DNA of 64,000 bases from Pseudomonadota bacterium (GTDB lineage: Bacteria > Pseudomonadota > Alphaproteobacteria > Rhizobiales > Xanthobacteraceae): contig JAEWIX010000008.1 in NCBI GenBank assembly GCA_023386885.1, positions 1 through 64,000 on the forward strand. Reading direction: 5' to 3'. Of this stretch, positions 33,206 to 41,810 are shown piece by piece. Position 1 is the stretch's first letter, and every line of letters begins with the position of its first letter. Both the position numbers and the translations under genes were made by a program. Below the pieces are notes generated by a model that did no database searches, had not been told where the DNA came from, and saw only the letters and a list, made by a program, of their open reading frames with translations.

Positions 33206-35074
33206 TCACATCGATTGCAGCAACGCGGTGTACATGTCCTTGATCGCGGACATCACGCGCGCGTTGGCGGAATAAGCATTCTGCAGCGCCAGAAGATGCG
33301 CCATCTCGTCGTCGATATTGACGCCCGACGTCGCATCCATCTTGTTCTGCAGGGTGTTGAGCACGACGCTCTGGCCATCCGCGAGTTGCTTCGCCGCATC
33401 GGCCGCGTTGCCCTGTGCGCTGAGGAACTGCTGGGTGTAGTTGAGCAGCGTTCCCCTGTAAGGCGCGCTCGGCGTGCCGACGCCGGTTTGCGGCGAGTAG
33501 TACATGCTCGCGGTGGTCAGTTGCGACAGGATGAAATCCGGCCGCGTGGTGTCGCCCGAGGCCATGGACGGACCGTAGACGACCAGTTGCGCCGGATCGG
33601 ACAACAGCCCCGGATTCACGGTGATGCGCGCCGCCAGGCCGATCTGCTGCGATCCGTTGGTGGAGAACGCGCCGGTGTAGGCGACGCCGCCATCGGTGAA
33701 CAACGCGAATTGCGGCGCGCCGCCGTTCGGCGTCGTGATCGTCTTGGTTGTCGATGCCGCCAGAACGTCGGATTGGTTCGCGGCGCCGTCGTCGAGCACG
33801 CGCAGCACCGACCCCGAGGGATTGGAGAATTGCAGGTTGGCGCCGCCCAGCGCGGCATTGAGTTGCGTCACCACCGAGCCGATGCCGCCGGAGAAATCGA
33901 CGCCGATCACTTCGTCGTTGGGATCGTTGGTGGCGGAGTTCGACAACGGCAGCAGCGACGGATCGTCGACACGCACGATCGACAGGTTGTGCGTCTGGCC
34001 GGTGACGTTGTCCTTGTAGCTGACGTGGATCACGTTGCCGCTTTGCAGCCCGGCGAGATCGACGTCAAAGCCGTCGCCGCCAGCGGTCGAAGCTGCCGTG
34101 CCGTCGACGGTCTGATCCGACAACGCGCTGGACAGCGAAGCGGCCAACTGATCGAGTTGCGATTGCGCCTGCACCAGCGTCTTGTCGCGCAATTCGATAT
34201 AGCCGGCGATGGCGCCGGAGCGGATCGAATTGGTGGCGATCAGATCCATGCTGCCGCCATGCGGGAAATAGATGTTCAGGGTGCCGAGTGCGCTCTTGGA
34301 CGGATCGGCGTTCCAGAACGTATTCGGCGTCACCGTGCCCTGCGCGTCGAACGTCAGTTTCGCCGCTTCGACGCCGACCAGTTGCACGCCCGACGTGGTG
34401 AACACGGTCACCTGATTGGCATCGTTGGCGACCACCTTGATGTCCATCAGTTGGGACAGCTGCGTGATGTACTGGTCGCGTTGGTCGAGCAGCGAGGCGG
34501 TGGACGCATCGGTCTGGTTGCCGCCGAGCAACTGGTTGTTGATCGCGGCGATCTGCGTCATCGCGTTGTTGGCGGTCGTGACTGCACTGGCAAGGCCGTT
34601 CTCGGCGGTGTTGCGCAGCGCCTGCACGCCCTGCGACGCCTGATTCAGTTGCTGCGCGATATTCTGCGCGGCATTGATGACGCCGATGCGCGCCGATTGC
34701 GAATCCGGGCTGGTGGAGAGCGCCTGGATCGCGGTGGTCAGCGTATTGAATGCCGCTTCCAGCGTGCCGGTGGAATCCGGATTGCCGTAGACGCCTTGCA
34801 GGTTGGCCAGAAAGGTGGAGCGGATGTTGGCATAGGCCGCGCCCGACATCTCGGTGCGCAACTGCGCCTGCACGAAGGCATCGAGTTCGCGGTTGACGCC
34901 GGCGACCCGAACGCTGGAGCCGTAGTCCGCCGTCGTCGTCGCGGTCTGGATCAACGACTTCCTGATGTAGCCCGGCGTCTCCGCGTTGGCGACGTTGGAC
35001 GACACCAGTGCCAGCGCGGCCTGATTGGCGCGCAAGCCGGACATCGCGGTGGCTAAAGCCTGACCCAAACTCAT
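33206..35074 (-). CDS. flgK: Hook-filament junction protein FlgK
   Basis: Predicted 622 residues. The N-terminal signature is SLGQALATAMSGLRANQAAL followed by VSSNVANAETPGYIRKS. The C-terminal signature is GVNIDDEMAHLLALQNAYSA NARVMSAIK-type. FlgK is the first hook-filament junction protein. It follows flgE by 35 bases and is probably transcribed from the sigma-54 promoter before flgE. Confidence 0.96.
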   Translation of the reverse strand: MSLGQALATAMSGLRANQAALALVSSNVANAETPGYIRKSLIQTATTTADYGSSVRVAGVNRELDAFVQAQLRTEMSGAAYANIRSTFLANLQGVYGNPDSTGTLEAAFNTLTTAIQALSTSPDSQSARIGVINAAQNIAQQLNQASQGVQALRNTAENGLASAVTTANNAMTQIAAINNQLLGGNQTDASTASLLDQRDQYITQLSQLMDIKVVANDANQVTVFTTSGVQLVGVEAAKLTFDAQGTVTPNTFWNADPSKSALGTLNIYFPHGGSMDLIATNSIRSGAIAGYIELRDKTLVQAQSQLDQLAASLSSALSDQTVDGTAASTAGGDGFDVDLAGLQSGNVIHVSYKDNVTGQTHNLSIVRVDDPSLLPLSNSATNDPNDEVIGVDFSGGIGSVVTQLNAALGGANLQFSNPSGSVLRVLDDGAANQSDVLAASTTKTITTPNGGAPQFALFTDGGVAYTGAFSTNGSQQIGLAARITVNPGLLSDPAQLVVYGPSMASGDTTRPDFILSQLTTASMYYSPQTGVGTPSAPYRGTLLNYTQQFLSAQGNAADAAKQLADGQSVVLNTLQNKMDATSGVNIDDEMAHLLALQNAYSANARVMSAIKDMYTALLQSM

Positions 35075-35109
35075 GACAAGCTACCTATCGTGATTCAATG
35101 CGTGCGCCA

Positions 35110-36477
35110 CTAGCGCAGCACGTTGAGCAGATCCTGCACCATCTGGTTCGACGTCGTGATCACCTTGGTGTTCGCCGAGTAGGCCTGTTGCGTGACAATC
35201 AGCTTGGTGAACTCGTCGGCAATATCGGTGTTGGAGCCTTCCAGCGACGAGCCGACGATGGTGCCGCCGTTGCCGAACAATGCCTGACCGGATTCGTCGG
35301 TCGCCTCGAACGCGCCGCCATCCTTGCGCTTGAGGAAGTCCGGCCCGTTGAAGGTCGCCAGTGTGATTTCCGCGAGATCGAGATTGCGGCCGTTGGAATA
35401 GTTGCCGACCACGCGGCCGTTGGCGCCGATGGAGACCGATTGCAGACTGCCGGCCGGGAAACCGTCCTGCTGAATCTGGTTGACCTGCACGTTGCCGTTG
35501 GCGTCGGCGTATTGCGTCAGACCGCCGGAGGAGAAATTCACCACGGGATCGCCGAGCGATACACCGTTGATGGTGGCGCCGGTCAGCGTCACGGATGCCA
35601 CCGGCGGATTGGGCTGGCCGTTGGCGCCGAAGGTGAAATCGGTGCCGACGTTCTGCCACGCGACATCGGTACCGGTGGCGTTGGGATCGACCTGATAGAA
35701 CATGTTCCAGGTGTCGGTGTGGCCCGCACCGAGCGAGGCGCTGTCGGTCTTGGCCCAGCGGAATTGCAGATTGACCGGCGCGCCTGACACGTCATAGGCG
35801 GTCACCGCGCCGCCGGCGATCGATTCATCGATGAATATCTGAATATCGCTGCCTTGCACCTGAGCGATGGTGCCGCCGGCAAAGTCCGCCGGATTGATCA
35901 ATTCCGAACCGGGCACCGAGACATCGTGCTTGGTGGTGAGCGGATAGCTCGCGAGGTTGGCGCGATACTCGACCTTGGAGGTCTGCTGCGCCGGCAGGAA
36001 GTCGTTCTTGAATTTCAGAATCTGCGGCGCGCTGCCGACCAGGTTGCCGGTGGTCGGGTCGATCGGAATGCCTTCGAGATAGTAGCCCGCACCGTTGACC
36101 AGATAGCCGTCCTTGTTGAGTGTGAAGTCGCCGCGCCGCGTGTAGTTTTCGACGCCGTCGAAGATCGGCGCGTTGTCGGAGAAGTTGCCGGGCTTTTGCA
36201 CCACGAAGAAACCAGAGCCGTTGATCGCCATGTAGGTGGAGACGGAGGCCGCCTGCACGTCGCCCTGCACGGTGTTGGTCGAGCGCGACGCCGAGGTGAC
36301 GCTGCCGGCCTTCTGCTGGGTCGGCCCGGTCTCCGGAATGAGATCGAGGAAACTGGTGTCGATGCGTTTGAACGCGGTGGTCTGCGAGTTGGCGATGTTG
36401 CCGGAAATGTTTTCCAGCGCATACGATTCCGCGCGCAACCCCGCGACGGACGTGGTGAGAGCCCCGAAGATACCCAT
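35110..36477 (-). CDS. flgE: Hook protein FlgE
   Basis: Predicted 455 residues. The N-terminal signature is MGIFGALTTSVAGLRAESYA followed by LENISGNIANSQTTAFKRID. The C-terminus (EFTKLIVTQQAYSANTKVIT, then SNQMVQDLLNVLR) is family-typical. Middle-domain motifs include AINGSGFFVVQKPGNFSDNA and YTRRGDFTLNKDGYLVNGAG. I chose the ATG at 36477, with GGAGG eight bases upstream. It is the first gene of the flgE-flgK-flgL operon. Confidence 0.97.
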   Translation of the reverse strand: MGIFGALTTSVAGLRAESYALENISGNIANSQTTAFKRIDTSFLDLIPETGPTQQKAGSVTSASRSTNTVQGDVQAASVSTYMAINGSGFFVVQKPGNFSDNAPIFDGVENYTRRGDFTLNKDGYLVNGAGYYLEGIPIDPTTGNLVGSAPQILKFKNDFLPAQQTSKVEYRANLASYPLTTKHDVSVPGSELINPADFAGGTIAQVQGSDIQIFIDESIAGGAVTAYDVSGAPVNLQFRWAKTDSASLGAGHTDTWNMFYQVDPNATGTDVAWQNVGTDFTFGANGQPNPPVASVTLTGATINGVSLGDPVVNFSSGGLTQYADANGNVQVNQIQQDGFPAGSLQSVSIGANGRVVGNYSNGRNLDLAEITLATFNGPDFLKRKDGGAFEATDESGQALFGNGGTIVGSSLEGSNTDIADEFTKLIVTQQAYSANTKVITTSNQMVQDLLNVLR

Positions 36478-36545
36478 GACATCGCCTCCAGATGCGACAG
36501 CGCGACGGTCGGCGGTGCGCCGAGACCGTATTCCGGAGCCGTTCT

Positions 36546-36561
36546 CGCAAGGGCCGTGCCA
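36546..36561 (-). promoter_or_regulatory. Sigma-54 promoter of flgE-flgK-flgL
   Basis: On the minus strand TGGCACGGCCCTTGCG matches the sigma-54 consensus TGGCACG-N4-TTGC perfectly, with GG-N10-GC. It is 69 bases upstream of the flgE ATG, giving a leader of about 57 bases. Sigma-54 control of hook genes is the Caulobacter pattern. Confidence 0.85.
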
Positions 36562-36725
36562 ACTGGGCTGGGGGAAATAACGCTGGCTATTCAATGCAAT
36601 GGGAAAAGTCCCGATCGCACGGACCGGGGCACAATTGCCGGGAGGGGCAACAATTGCCGGGCGAACGGGGCCGCTGCGCAACACCGAGTGAAGACAGCAG
36701 CGAACGGCCTGACGCACTCAGCGCC

Positions 36726-36818
36726 GTCACCCTGAGGTGGCCGCTTCTTCAGCGGCCCTCGAAGGGCGACGGCGATCCTTCGAGGTTCGCGGCCTCGCCG
36801 CTCGCACCTCAGGATGAC
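36726..36818. repeat. Palindromic intergenic element B
   Basis: Outer arms GTCACCCTGAGGTG (36726-36739) and CACCTCAGGATGAC (36805-36818) match at 13 of 14 positions. Inside lie the perfect hairpins GGCCGCT/AGCGGCC (36739-36757) and CCTCGAAGG/CCTTCGAGG (36757-36785). This cloverleaf-like design resembles dispersed elements of Bradyrhizobium-group genomes. Apart from this and the flgE promoter, the 365-base gap 36478-36842 shows nothing. Confidence 0.7.
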
Positions 36819-36842
36819 GCCGCCGCTCAGGCTCTGCTCGCC

Positions 36843-37343
36843 TCACGTCGCCGATGGCGTCGCAGGGTGGAACACCAGCGCGAGGCCGTCCATGCAGTAG
36901 CGCAGGCCCGTCGGCTTCGGTCCGTCGTCGAACACGTGGCCGAGGTGACCGCCGCAGCGGCGGCAATGGATCGCGATGCGTGTCATGCCGAAGGTGCGGT
37001 CCTCACGCTTGCCGACGGCGTTGTCCAATGGCTGGTAGAAGCTCGGCCAGCCGGTGCCGCTCTCGAATTTCGTTTCCGATGCATACAGCGGCAGGTCGCA
37101 GCCGGCGCAGGCGAAGGTGCCCTTGCGATGCTCCTTCAGAAGCGGGCTCGACCACGGCGGCTCGGTGCCTTCCTCGCGCAGGATGTGATACTGCGCCGGC
37201 GTCAGTTGCGCGCGCCACTCGGCTTCGGTCTTCTCGACTTCGAATTTTTCGCCGGCCGTGGCCGGAGACACCCGCAGCGCCTTCAACGCGGCAAAGCCGG
37301 TGAAGCCGGCGGCGGATGCGAGCAGAATGCGACGGTTGATCAT
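36843..37343 (-). CDS. msrB: Peptide-methionine (R)-S-oxide reductase MsrB, exported
   Basis: Predicted 166 residues. Zinc ligands are in FACAGCDLPLY and HCRRCGGHLGHVF, the substrate loop is SGTGWPSFYQP and the catalytic cysteine is in LRYCMDGLAL. It reduces methionine-R-sulfoxide. Unlike cytosolic MsrB it starts with NRRILLASAAGFTGFAALKA, a twin-arginine signal peptide, so it probably acts in the periplasm. GGAG precedes the ATG at 37343 by six bases; the one at 37346 is possible too. Confidence 0.93.
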   Translation of the reverse strand: MINRRILLASAAGFTGFAALKALRVSPATAGEKFEVEKTEAEWRAQLTPAQYHILREEGTEPPWSSPLLKEHRKGTFACAGCDLPLYASETKFESGTGWPSFYQPLDNAVGKREDRTFGMTRIAIHCRRCGGHLGHVFDDGPKPTGLRYCMDGLALVFHPATPSAT

Positions 37344-37465
37344 CATGGACTCCATTCAGAGCGCGCCTGGCGCGCGGCTCTATCGTCCGAATTACGGCGC
37401 TCACGCTTGAAAGTTACACCCGCCGGCCGCGATGTCACTCACGATGTCGCGAGCAGCCGTGCGGC

Positions 37466-38863
37466 CTAGTATCCGGTGCCGCGGTCGCCCTCGCCCGCCA
37501 TCTGCCGGTTGGCGGCGGCGACGCGCGCCTCACGCGCGTCCTCCCGCCTCGCGGCGCGCTCGCGCCACCGGGCCAGGCTTCCGCCGACAGCCGCGCTGGC
37601 GCGGGTCCAGCCGGAGACCACTTGCCCGGCGACACGCCCGGCGCGCCCCCCCGCCCAGTCCAGTTCGAACGGCGCGAACAGCCGCCAGCGGTCGTCGCCC
37701 CACAGGATGCCCCGCGCGATCATCTGCCCGGCCAGCGCCGTGGTGTTGAGTCCGTGCCGGCCGAAGCCGCTGGCGACCCACAGACCCGGCCGCAATTCGC
37801 CGATCTGCGGCATGCCATGCACCGTCTGCCCGACCGTGCCGCACCACGTCTCGCGCAACTCCGGCTTGCCCAGCGCCGGAAACATCGTGGCGATGCGGCG
37901 GCGGATGGCACGACTGTGGCGCGCCGGATCGCCCGCCCACGTCTTGGCCGCCCATGTCGTCTCCGGGCTCGCCCACATCAGCCGGTCGCCTTCGACGATG
38001 CGGAAATGATCGATGCCGTCGGTATCCATCACCGCGCCCGGAAATGCGATGGCTTCCGCCAGCCGACTGCCCAGCGGCTCGGTGACGGCGGCATAGCGCC
38101 ACACCGGCAGCAGCGTCGCCGTCAGTCGCGGCAACGCCGAACCGAGATGGACGTTGCCGGCGAGCACAATATGCGCCGCACGCAACCGCGCCGAGGCGGT
38201 CGCGATGCGCTTGCGGATACCCGACGCCTCGATGCTCACCACCGGGCTGTCCTCGAAGATGCGCACGCCGTTCGCGCGCGCCAGCACCGCGAGGCCGTCG
38301 AGATAGTTGCGCGCGTCGATGTGAAACGCATCGGGATAATGGATGGCGTGGAAGTAACGCGGTGTCTTCAGCGCGGCGCGCACGCGCTCGACCTGCCAGC
38401 CCTCGACGCGGGCGCCGAAATTATCACCGAGCATTTGCAGACGACCGATCAGGCGTTCGCCGAGATCGACGTTCGAGACTTCCAGCGCACCGGTCGATTC
38501 CAGCGCCGCGCCGGCCAGTTCATTGGCGGTGGCGCGCACATGGTCGGCGCCCTGCTGCGATAATTTCCATAGTTCACGCGTGTGGTCGACGCCGAGACGC
38601 GCGATCAGGTCGTCGATCGCAACGCCGTAACCCGGCATCACCGTGCCGAGATGGTGCGCCGACGCGTTCCAGCCGACATGACGGCTTTCCAGCACCGCGA
38701 CACTCGCGCCCATGCGCGCCGTCTCCAGCGCCACGGTGAGCCCCGCGAGCCCTGCGCCGACGACGCAGACGTCGACGTCGAGATCGAGCGTCAGCCGGCG
38801 ACGCTCCGGCGCGGCGGTGGCCGGCTCGACAACGGCATCTGAACTTGTGCTATCGGTGCTCAC
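37466..38863 (-). CDS. FAD-dependent oxidoreductase (DAO/glycine-oxidase-like)
   Basis: Predicted 465 residues from a GTG; an in-frame TTG at 38890 would add nine. The Rossmann motif VCVVGAGLAGLTVALETARMG and the DAO-type C-terminus (GLWVASGFGRHGLNTTALAG) mark it as a D-amino-acid oxidase-like flavoprotein. HLGTVMPGY is typical of the PuuB/OrdL group that oxidises gamma-glutamyl amines. The last 60 residues are an Arg/Ala-rich extension. The substrate is unknown. It stands 122 bases after msrB on the same strand but the order suggests independent transcription. Confidence 0.85.
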   Translation of the reverse strand: MSTDSTSSDAVVEPATAAPERRRLTLDLDVDVCVVGAGLAGLTVALETARMGASVAVLESRHVGWNASAHHLGTVMPGYGVAIDDLIARLGVDHTRELWKLSQQGADHVRATANELAGAALESTGALEVSNVDLGERLIGRLQMLGDNFGARVEGWQVERVRAALKTPRYFHAIHYPDAFHIDARNYLDGLAVLARANGVRIFEDSPVVSIEASGIRKRIATASARLRAAHIVLAGNVHLGSALPRLTATLLPVWRYAAVTEPLGSRLAEAIAFPGAVMDTDGIDHFRIVEGDRLMWASPETTWAAKTWAGDPARHSRAIRRRIATMFPALGKPELRETWCGTVGQTVHGMPQIGELRPGLWVASGFGRHGLNTTALAGQMIARGILWGDDRWRLFAPFELDWAGGRAGRVAGQVVSGWTRASAAVGGSLARWRERAARREDAREARVAAANRQMAGEGDRGTGY

Positions 38864-39087
38864 AGGTTTTTCTACGCAACGGCACGGCAATTGTCACCTT
38901 GCCGGCCATAAACTTGTACACTGGAGCCGTTTCCGTTTCGATAGAATCGAAACGGGCTCCAGATTCTTGTCTTGACGCGTTTTCTTCACGCGAACCGGAT
39001 TCCACTTCGCTCGAAAACGCTATAATTCGCAATCGCGGGCCCACCAACGATCCGGAGAGACGGGTTGATTCGAAAAGAGATCGCGCG

Positions 39088-39618
39088 ATGCGGCGGCTGA
39101 TCCTGCTGCGCCACGCCAAGACCGAGAGCCACGCGCCGAGCGGCGAGGACATCGACCGCCGCCTCGACGCGCGCGGCGAGGCCGATGCCGCCGCCATCGG
39201 CCGCTGGATGGCGGAGCAGCGCTGCCGGCTCGGCCACGTGCTGGTGTCGACCGCGGTGCGGGCGCGGCAAACATGGGACATCGTCGAACCGTTGGTGGAT
39301 GGCGCGACGGTCGAGGTTACGCATCTTCCCGAACTCTATCTCGCCGAACCCACCGACATCCTGCATGCGATTCGCGAAACCAGCGGCGTCGACGCCCGCT
39401 GCCTGATGGTCATCGGGCACAATCCCGGCCTGCACGAACTGGCACTGATGCTGACCGGTTCGGGCAACGACGACGCGCTGCGGCTATTGGCCGGCAATCT
39501 GCCGACCAGCGGCCTCATCGTGATCGATTTCGACATTGCCGACTGGGGCGACGTTGCGTTCCGGCAGGGCCGGCTGATGCAGTTCGTCTCTCCAAAACTG
39601 CTGCGGCAAGCTTCGTGA
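39088..39618 (+). CDS. SixA-like histidine phosphatase
   Basis: Predicted 176 residues. The histidine phosphatase motif RRLILLRHAKTES carries the phospho-accepting His9, and VIGHNPGLHELAL the second catalytic histidine. The short size and RHAK (not RHG) place it with SixA, which removes phosphate from Hpt domains. The ATG at 39088 fits the family start. Whether it acts on the Hpt protein at 48009 is unknown. Confidence 0.88.
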   Translation: MRRLILLRHAKTESHAPSGEDIDRRLDARGEADAAAIGRWMAEQRCRLGHVLVSTAVRARQTWDIVEPLVDGATVEVTHLPELYLAEPTDILHAIRETSGVDARCLMVIGHNPGLHELALMLTGSGNDDALRLLAGNLPTSGLIVIDFDIADWGDVAFRQGRLMQFVSPKLLRQAS

Positions 39619-39734
39619 GCGCGTGACGCGGCGGATGGCCGTGTGACTGTGTGGCTGTGCGAAAATTTATCGCGCCGCCGCAAGCTGCGGTCGGGGTCGC
39701 GATGTGATACACTCGCCCGTGTTGGGAGGCGCAG

Positions 39735-40160
39735 ATGTACACATCCATTCTGGTCCCGATCGATCTGGGCGACAGCGGCCTGGCCAAGCCCGCGATATCG
39801 ACCGCGGCGACGCTTGCAAACACCTTCAATGCCACGGTGCGGCTGGTGAACGTGCTGCCGATGACGCCGGTGATGCTGGCGGAATACGTTCCCGCCAATT
39901 TCGATGCGCAGCAGCGTCAATCCTGCGAAGAGGCCATTGCCATCGTCGCGGCGGAATCCGGCATCGACCCGGCGCGCATCTCCAGCGTGGTGCGACAGGG
40001 CGGCATCTATCACGAGATCCTCGAGGAAGCGGTTGAAATCAACGCCGACCTCATCGTGATGTCGTCGCATCGTCCGGCGATGAAAACCTATTTCCTCGGC
40101 TCCAACGCCGGCCACGTGGTGCGCTACGCCAAATGCTCGGTGCTCGTCGTGCGGAAGTAA
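39735..40160 (+). CDS. Universal stress protein
   Basis: Predicted 141 residues. MYTSILVPIDLGDSGLAKPA opens the UspA fold, DLIVMSSHRPAMKTYFLGSN and AGHVVRYAKCSVLVVRK close it with the ATP-loop region. GGGAGG lies six bases before the ATG. It is monocistronic; its stop is 4 bases from the convergent gene at 40165. Confidence 0.92.
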   Translation: MYTSILVPIDLGDSGLAKPAISTAATLANTFNATVRLVNVLPMTPVMLAEYVPANFDAQQRQSCEEAIAIVAAESGIDPARISSVVRQGGIYHEILEEAVEINADLIVMSSHRPAMKTYFLGSNAGHVVRYAKCSVLVVRK

Positions 40161-40164
40161 CGCC

Positions 40165-40743
40165 TCACGGCAGCAGTTGCGGCGGCAACGCGTCGGGTGT
40201 GTAGATGCACGGCTTGTTGCGCCGCATGAAGCCGCCGATCTGCCAGGCGAACACGGCGCCGAGCGCCACCAGAAACAGCGCGCCCGCGAATGCATCGGTG
40301 GCCAGCGCCCGCGCGATCAATGCCACCATGACGATCGCGAACAGGATCAGCACGCCGGCAGCGAGCGCATAAGGGATCGGCCGCATGCCGCCGTGAAACG
40401 CGGCATGGCCGCCTGCCTCCGCGATCCGCCGGTGCAGTGCCAGCATGAATGCGCGATAGGCTTCGTCGCGCGTCTCCACCAGCGCAAAACCTTTCCACGA
40501 GGTCGACAGCACCATCTGGCGCTGCCCGCTGTCGGAAATGATATCGGCGCGAAATTGCCGCGGCTGCATCGACACCGGCCGATAGCTCAGTTGCACCGCC
40601 GCGATCGAGGCGTACGGCCACACGCCGCGCCGGGTGCCGGCCTGCCAGGCAAGACCCGCGTCGGTCAATTCGAACTGGCGCACCCCGCCGGCAAGCGACG
40701 GCTTGAAGGTATAGGACGTGACGCTGTCCTCGGCATTATCCAA
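40165..40743 (-). CDS. Membrane protein of unknown function
   Basis: Predicted 192 residues from a TTG start with AAGGATTG upstream. The first 120 residues form a beta-rich, PH-like domain (FELTDAGLAWQAGTRRGVWP, YASIAAVQLSYRPVSMQPRQ). Two membrane helices follow at about 123-146 and 150-168, then a short basic tail. I recognise no named family. Confidence 0.75.
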   Translation of the reverse strand: MDNAEDSVTSYTFKPSLAGGVRQFELTDAGLAWQAGTRRGVWPYASIAAVQLSYRPVSMQPRQFRADIISDSGQRQMVLSTSWKGFALVETRDEAYRAFMLALHRRIAEAGGHAAFHGGMRPIPYALAAGVLILFAIVMVALIARALATDAFAGALFLVALGAVFAWQIGGFMRRNKPCIYTPDALPPQLLP

Positions 40744-40893
40744 TCGATCAATCCTTCAGCTGGGTGATAACGACAACCCTGACCGGAACGTCAACCTCGC
40801 TTGCGTCATCCCGACCGATGCGCCTACAAGCCACAGAGAGGCGTGGCGACACAAGGGCGCGCCGCGCCTCGACAATCGACCGATGGACACGCG

Positions 40894-41331
40894 ATGACGA
40901 CCGTCACCAGTTTTCCCCGCCGGCTGATCCTCGCCGCTGCCGCCCTGTCGGGGATGCTGCTGGCGCTGGCCATGCATATCCTCGGCCGGTACTTCGGCCT
41001 CGACCTCGGCGGGTTGTGGCATTCCGCCGACCCGCGCGTGCTGGTGCCGGCCACGGCGGCATTGGCGTGGTGGCTGATCGCGACCGCGGGCTTCGCCAGC
41101 GGTTATTTCGCCGCGACGCTGATGCATAGCGCGGCATCCGGCCACATCTCACGGCGGATGCGTCATTTTCTGATCGGCCTCGGCGTCGTGGTGCTGGCCG
41201 CCGCCGGCCAGGCCGCCGCCGCGCCCAGCGCCGCCCCGACCGCCGCCGGCGTATTGGCGGGCCTCACCGCGCTCTGTCTCGGCGCGGCGATGGCGTTCTG
41301 CGGCGCGTATTTCGCGCTCCGCAAGGCATAA
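40894..41331 (+). CDS. Small four-helix membrane protein of unknown function
   Basis: Predicted 145 residues with about four transmembrane helices (about 11-32, 46-66, 88-108 and 115-140). There are no conserved motifs I can name. I chose the ATG at 40894; the ribosome site is weak. It diverges from the gene at 40165 across 150 bases. Confidence 0.65.
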   Translation: MTTVTSFPRRLILAAAALSGMLLALAMHILGRYFGLDLGGLWHSADPRVLVPATAALAWWLIATAGFASGYFAATLMHSAASGHISRRMRHFLIGLGVVVLAAAGQAAAAPSAAPTAAGVLAGLTALCLGAAMAFCGAYFALRKA

Positions 41332-41423
41332 TGCCGCAGCCGCCGCAGCCCCACCGCACGATTGTCATGAGTTTGCCATATCCAAACACCGGCATGTTGT
41401 TGCCGGAATCTGAAGGTTATCTG

Positions 41424-41493
41424 GTGGTTCGATGCCGACATTTGCCGCCCGTTTCGGCGGGCACGGTTGCAAATGTCGGCATCGAAAAACCAC
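41424..41493. repeat. Long nested inverted repeat
   Basis: A perfect 16-base arm CGATGCCGACATTTGC (41430-41445) pairs with GCAAATGTCGGCATCG (41469-41484). After a three-base bulge the stem continues GTGGTT (41424-41429) with AACCAC (41488-41493). The 23-base loop carries its own GCCCG/CGGGC hairpin (41447-41462). The element has no T-run and no coding context. Confidence 0.85.
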
Positions 41494-41710
41494 TAGAAAA
41501 TATGGATACCAGTGAAGCTTTGAATTTGACATTCGCCAACGAACTCACTGCCCGACCGGGCCAATGGCAAATCCGCTCCACTGGCATGACTCACGGCGGC
41601 GGCTTATATGTCGGAAGCCATAACGCGGGGGTGGCATTGCGGAAGAGCGGATCGAATTCCACTTTACCAAAAAATGTTCTAATCATTCCGGCGAGATGAG
41701 TTTCCAAGTA

Positions 41711-41746
41711 TGAGTAGCTTGGTGAGTGACTTGTTGAGTGACTTGG
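41711..41746. repeat. Three 12-base tandem repeats
   Basis: TGAGTAGCTTGG, TGAGTGACTTGT and TGAGTGACTTGG follow head to tail, 65 bases before the membrane-protein gene at 41811. The last two differ at one base. The placement would suit a regulator-binding array or a slippage tract. Confidence 0.75.
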
Positions 41747-41810
41747 CAGCCACAGACGTCCGATCGGTTCGTTCGGCCCCGAGGTTGTACGTGCCACGGC
41801 GGGAGGACGA

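Larger units (their letters stand above)
41332..41810. other. 479-base intergenic region with unusual structure
   Basis: No convincing gene is present. The region holds the long inverted repeat at 41424-41493 and the triple 12-base repeat at 41711-41746 described separately. Composition is less GC-rich than its surroundings (for example 41500-41560 and 41640-41720), and a stretch of open frame runs through the hairpin without any family features. Confidence 0.5.

Noticed and set aside
33170..35056. 628-residue plus-strand frame opposite flgK
   Set aside because: Antisense shadow of flgK with Arg/Gly/Asp-rich composition and no domain.
41331..41699. Possible 122-residue protein in the 41.3-41.7 kb gap
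   Set aside because: The frame runs straight through the long inverted repeat, has no ribosome site and no recognisable pattern.
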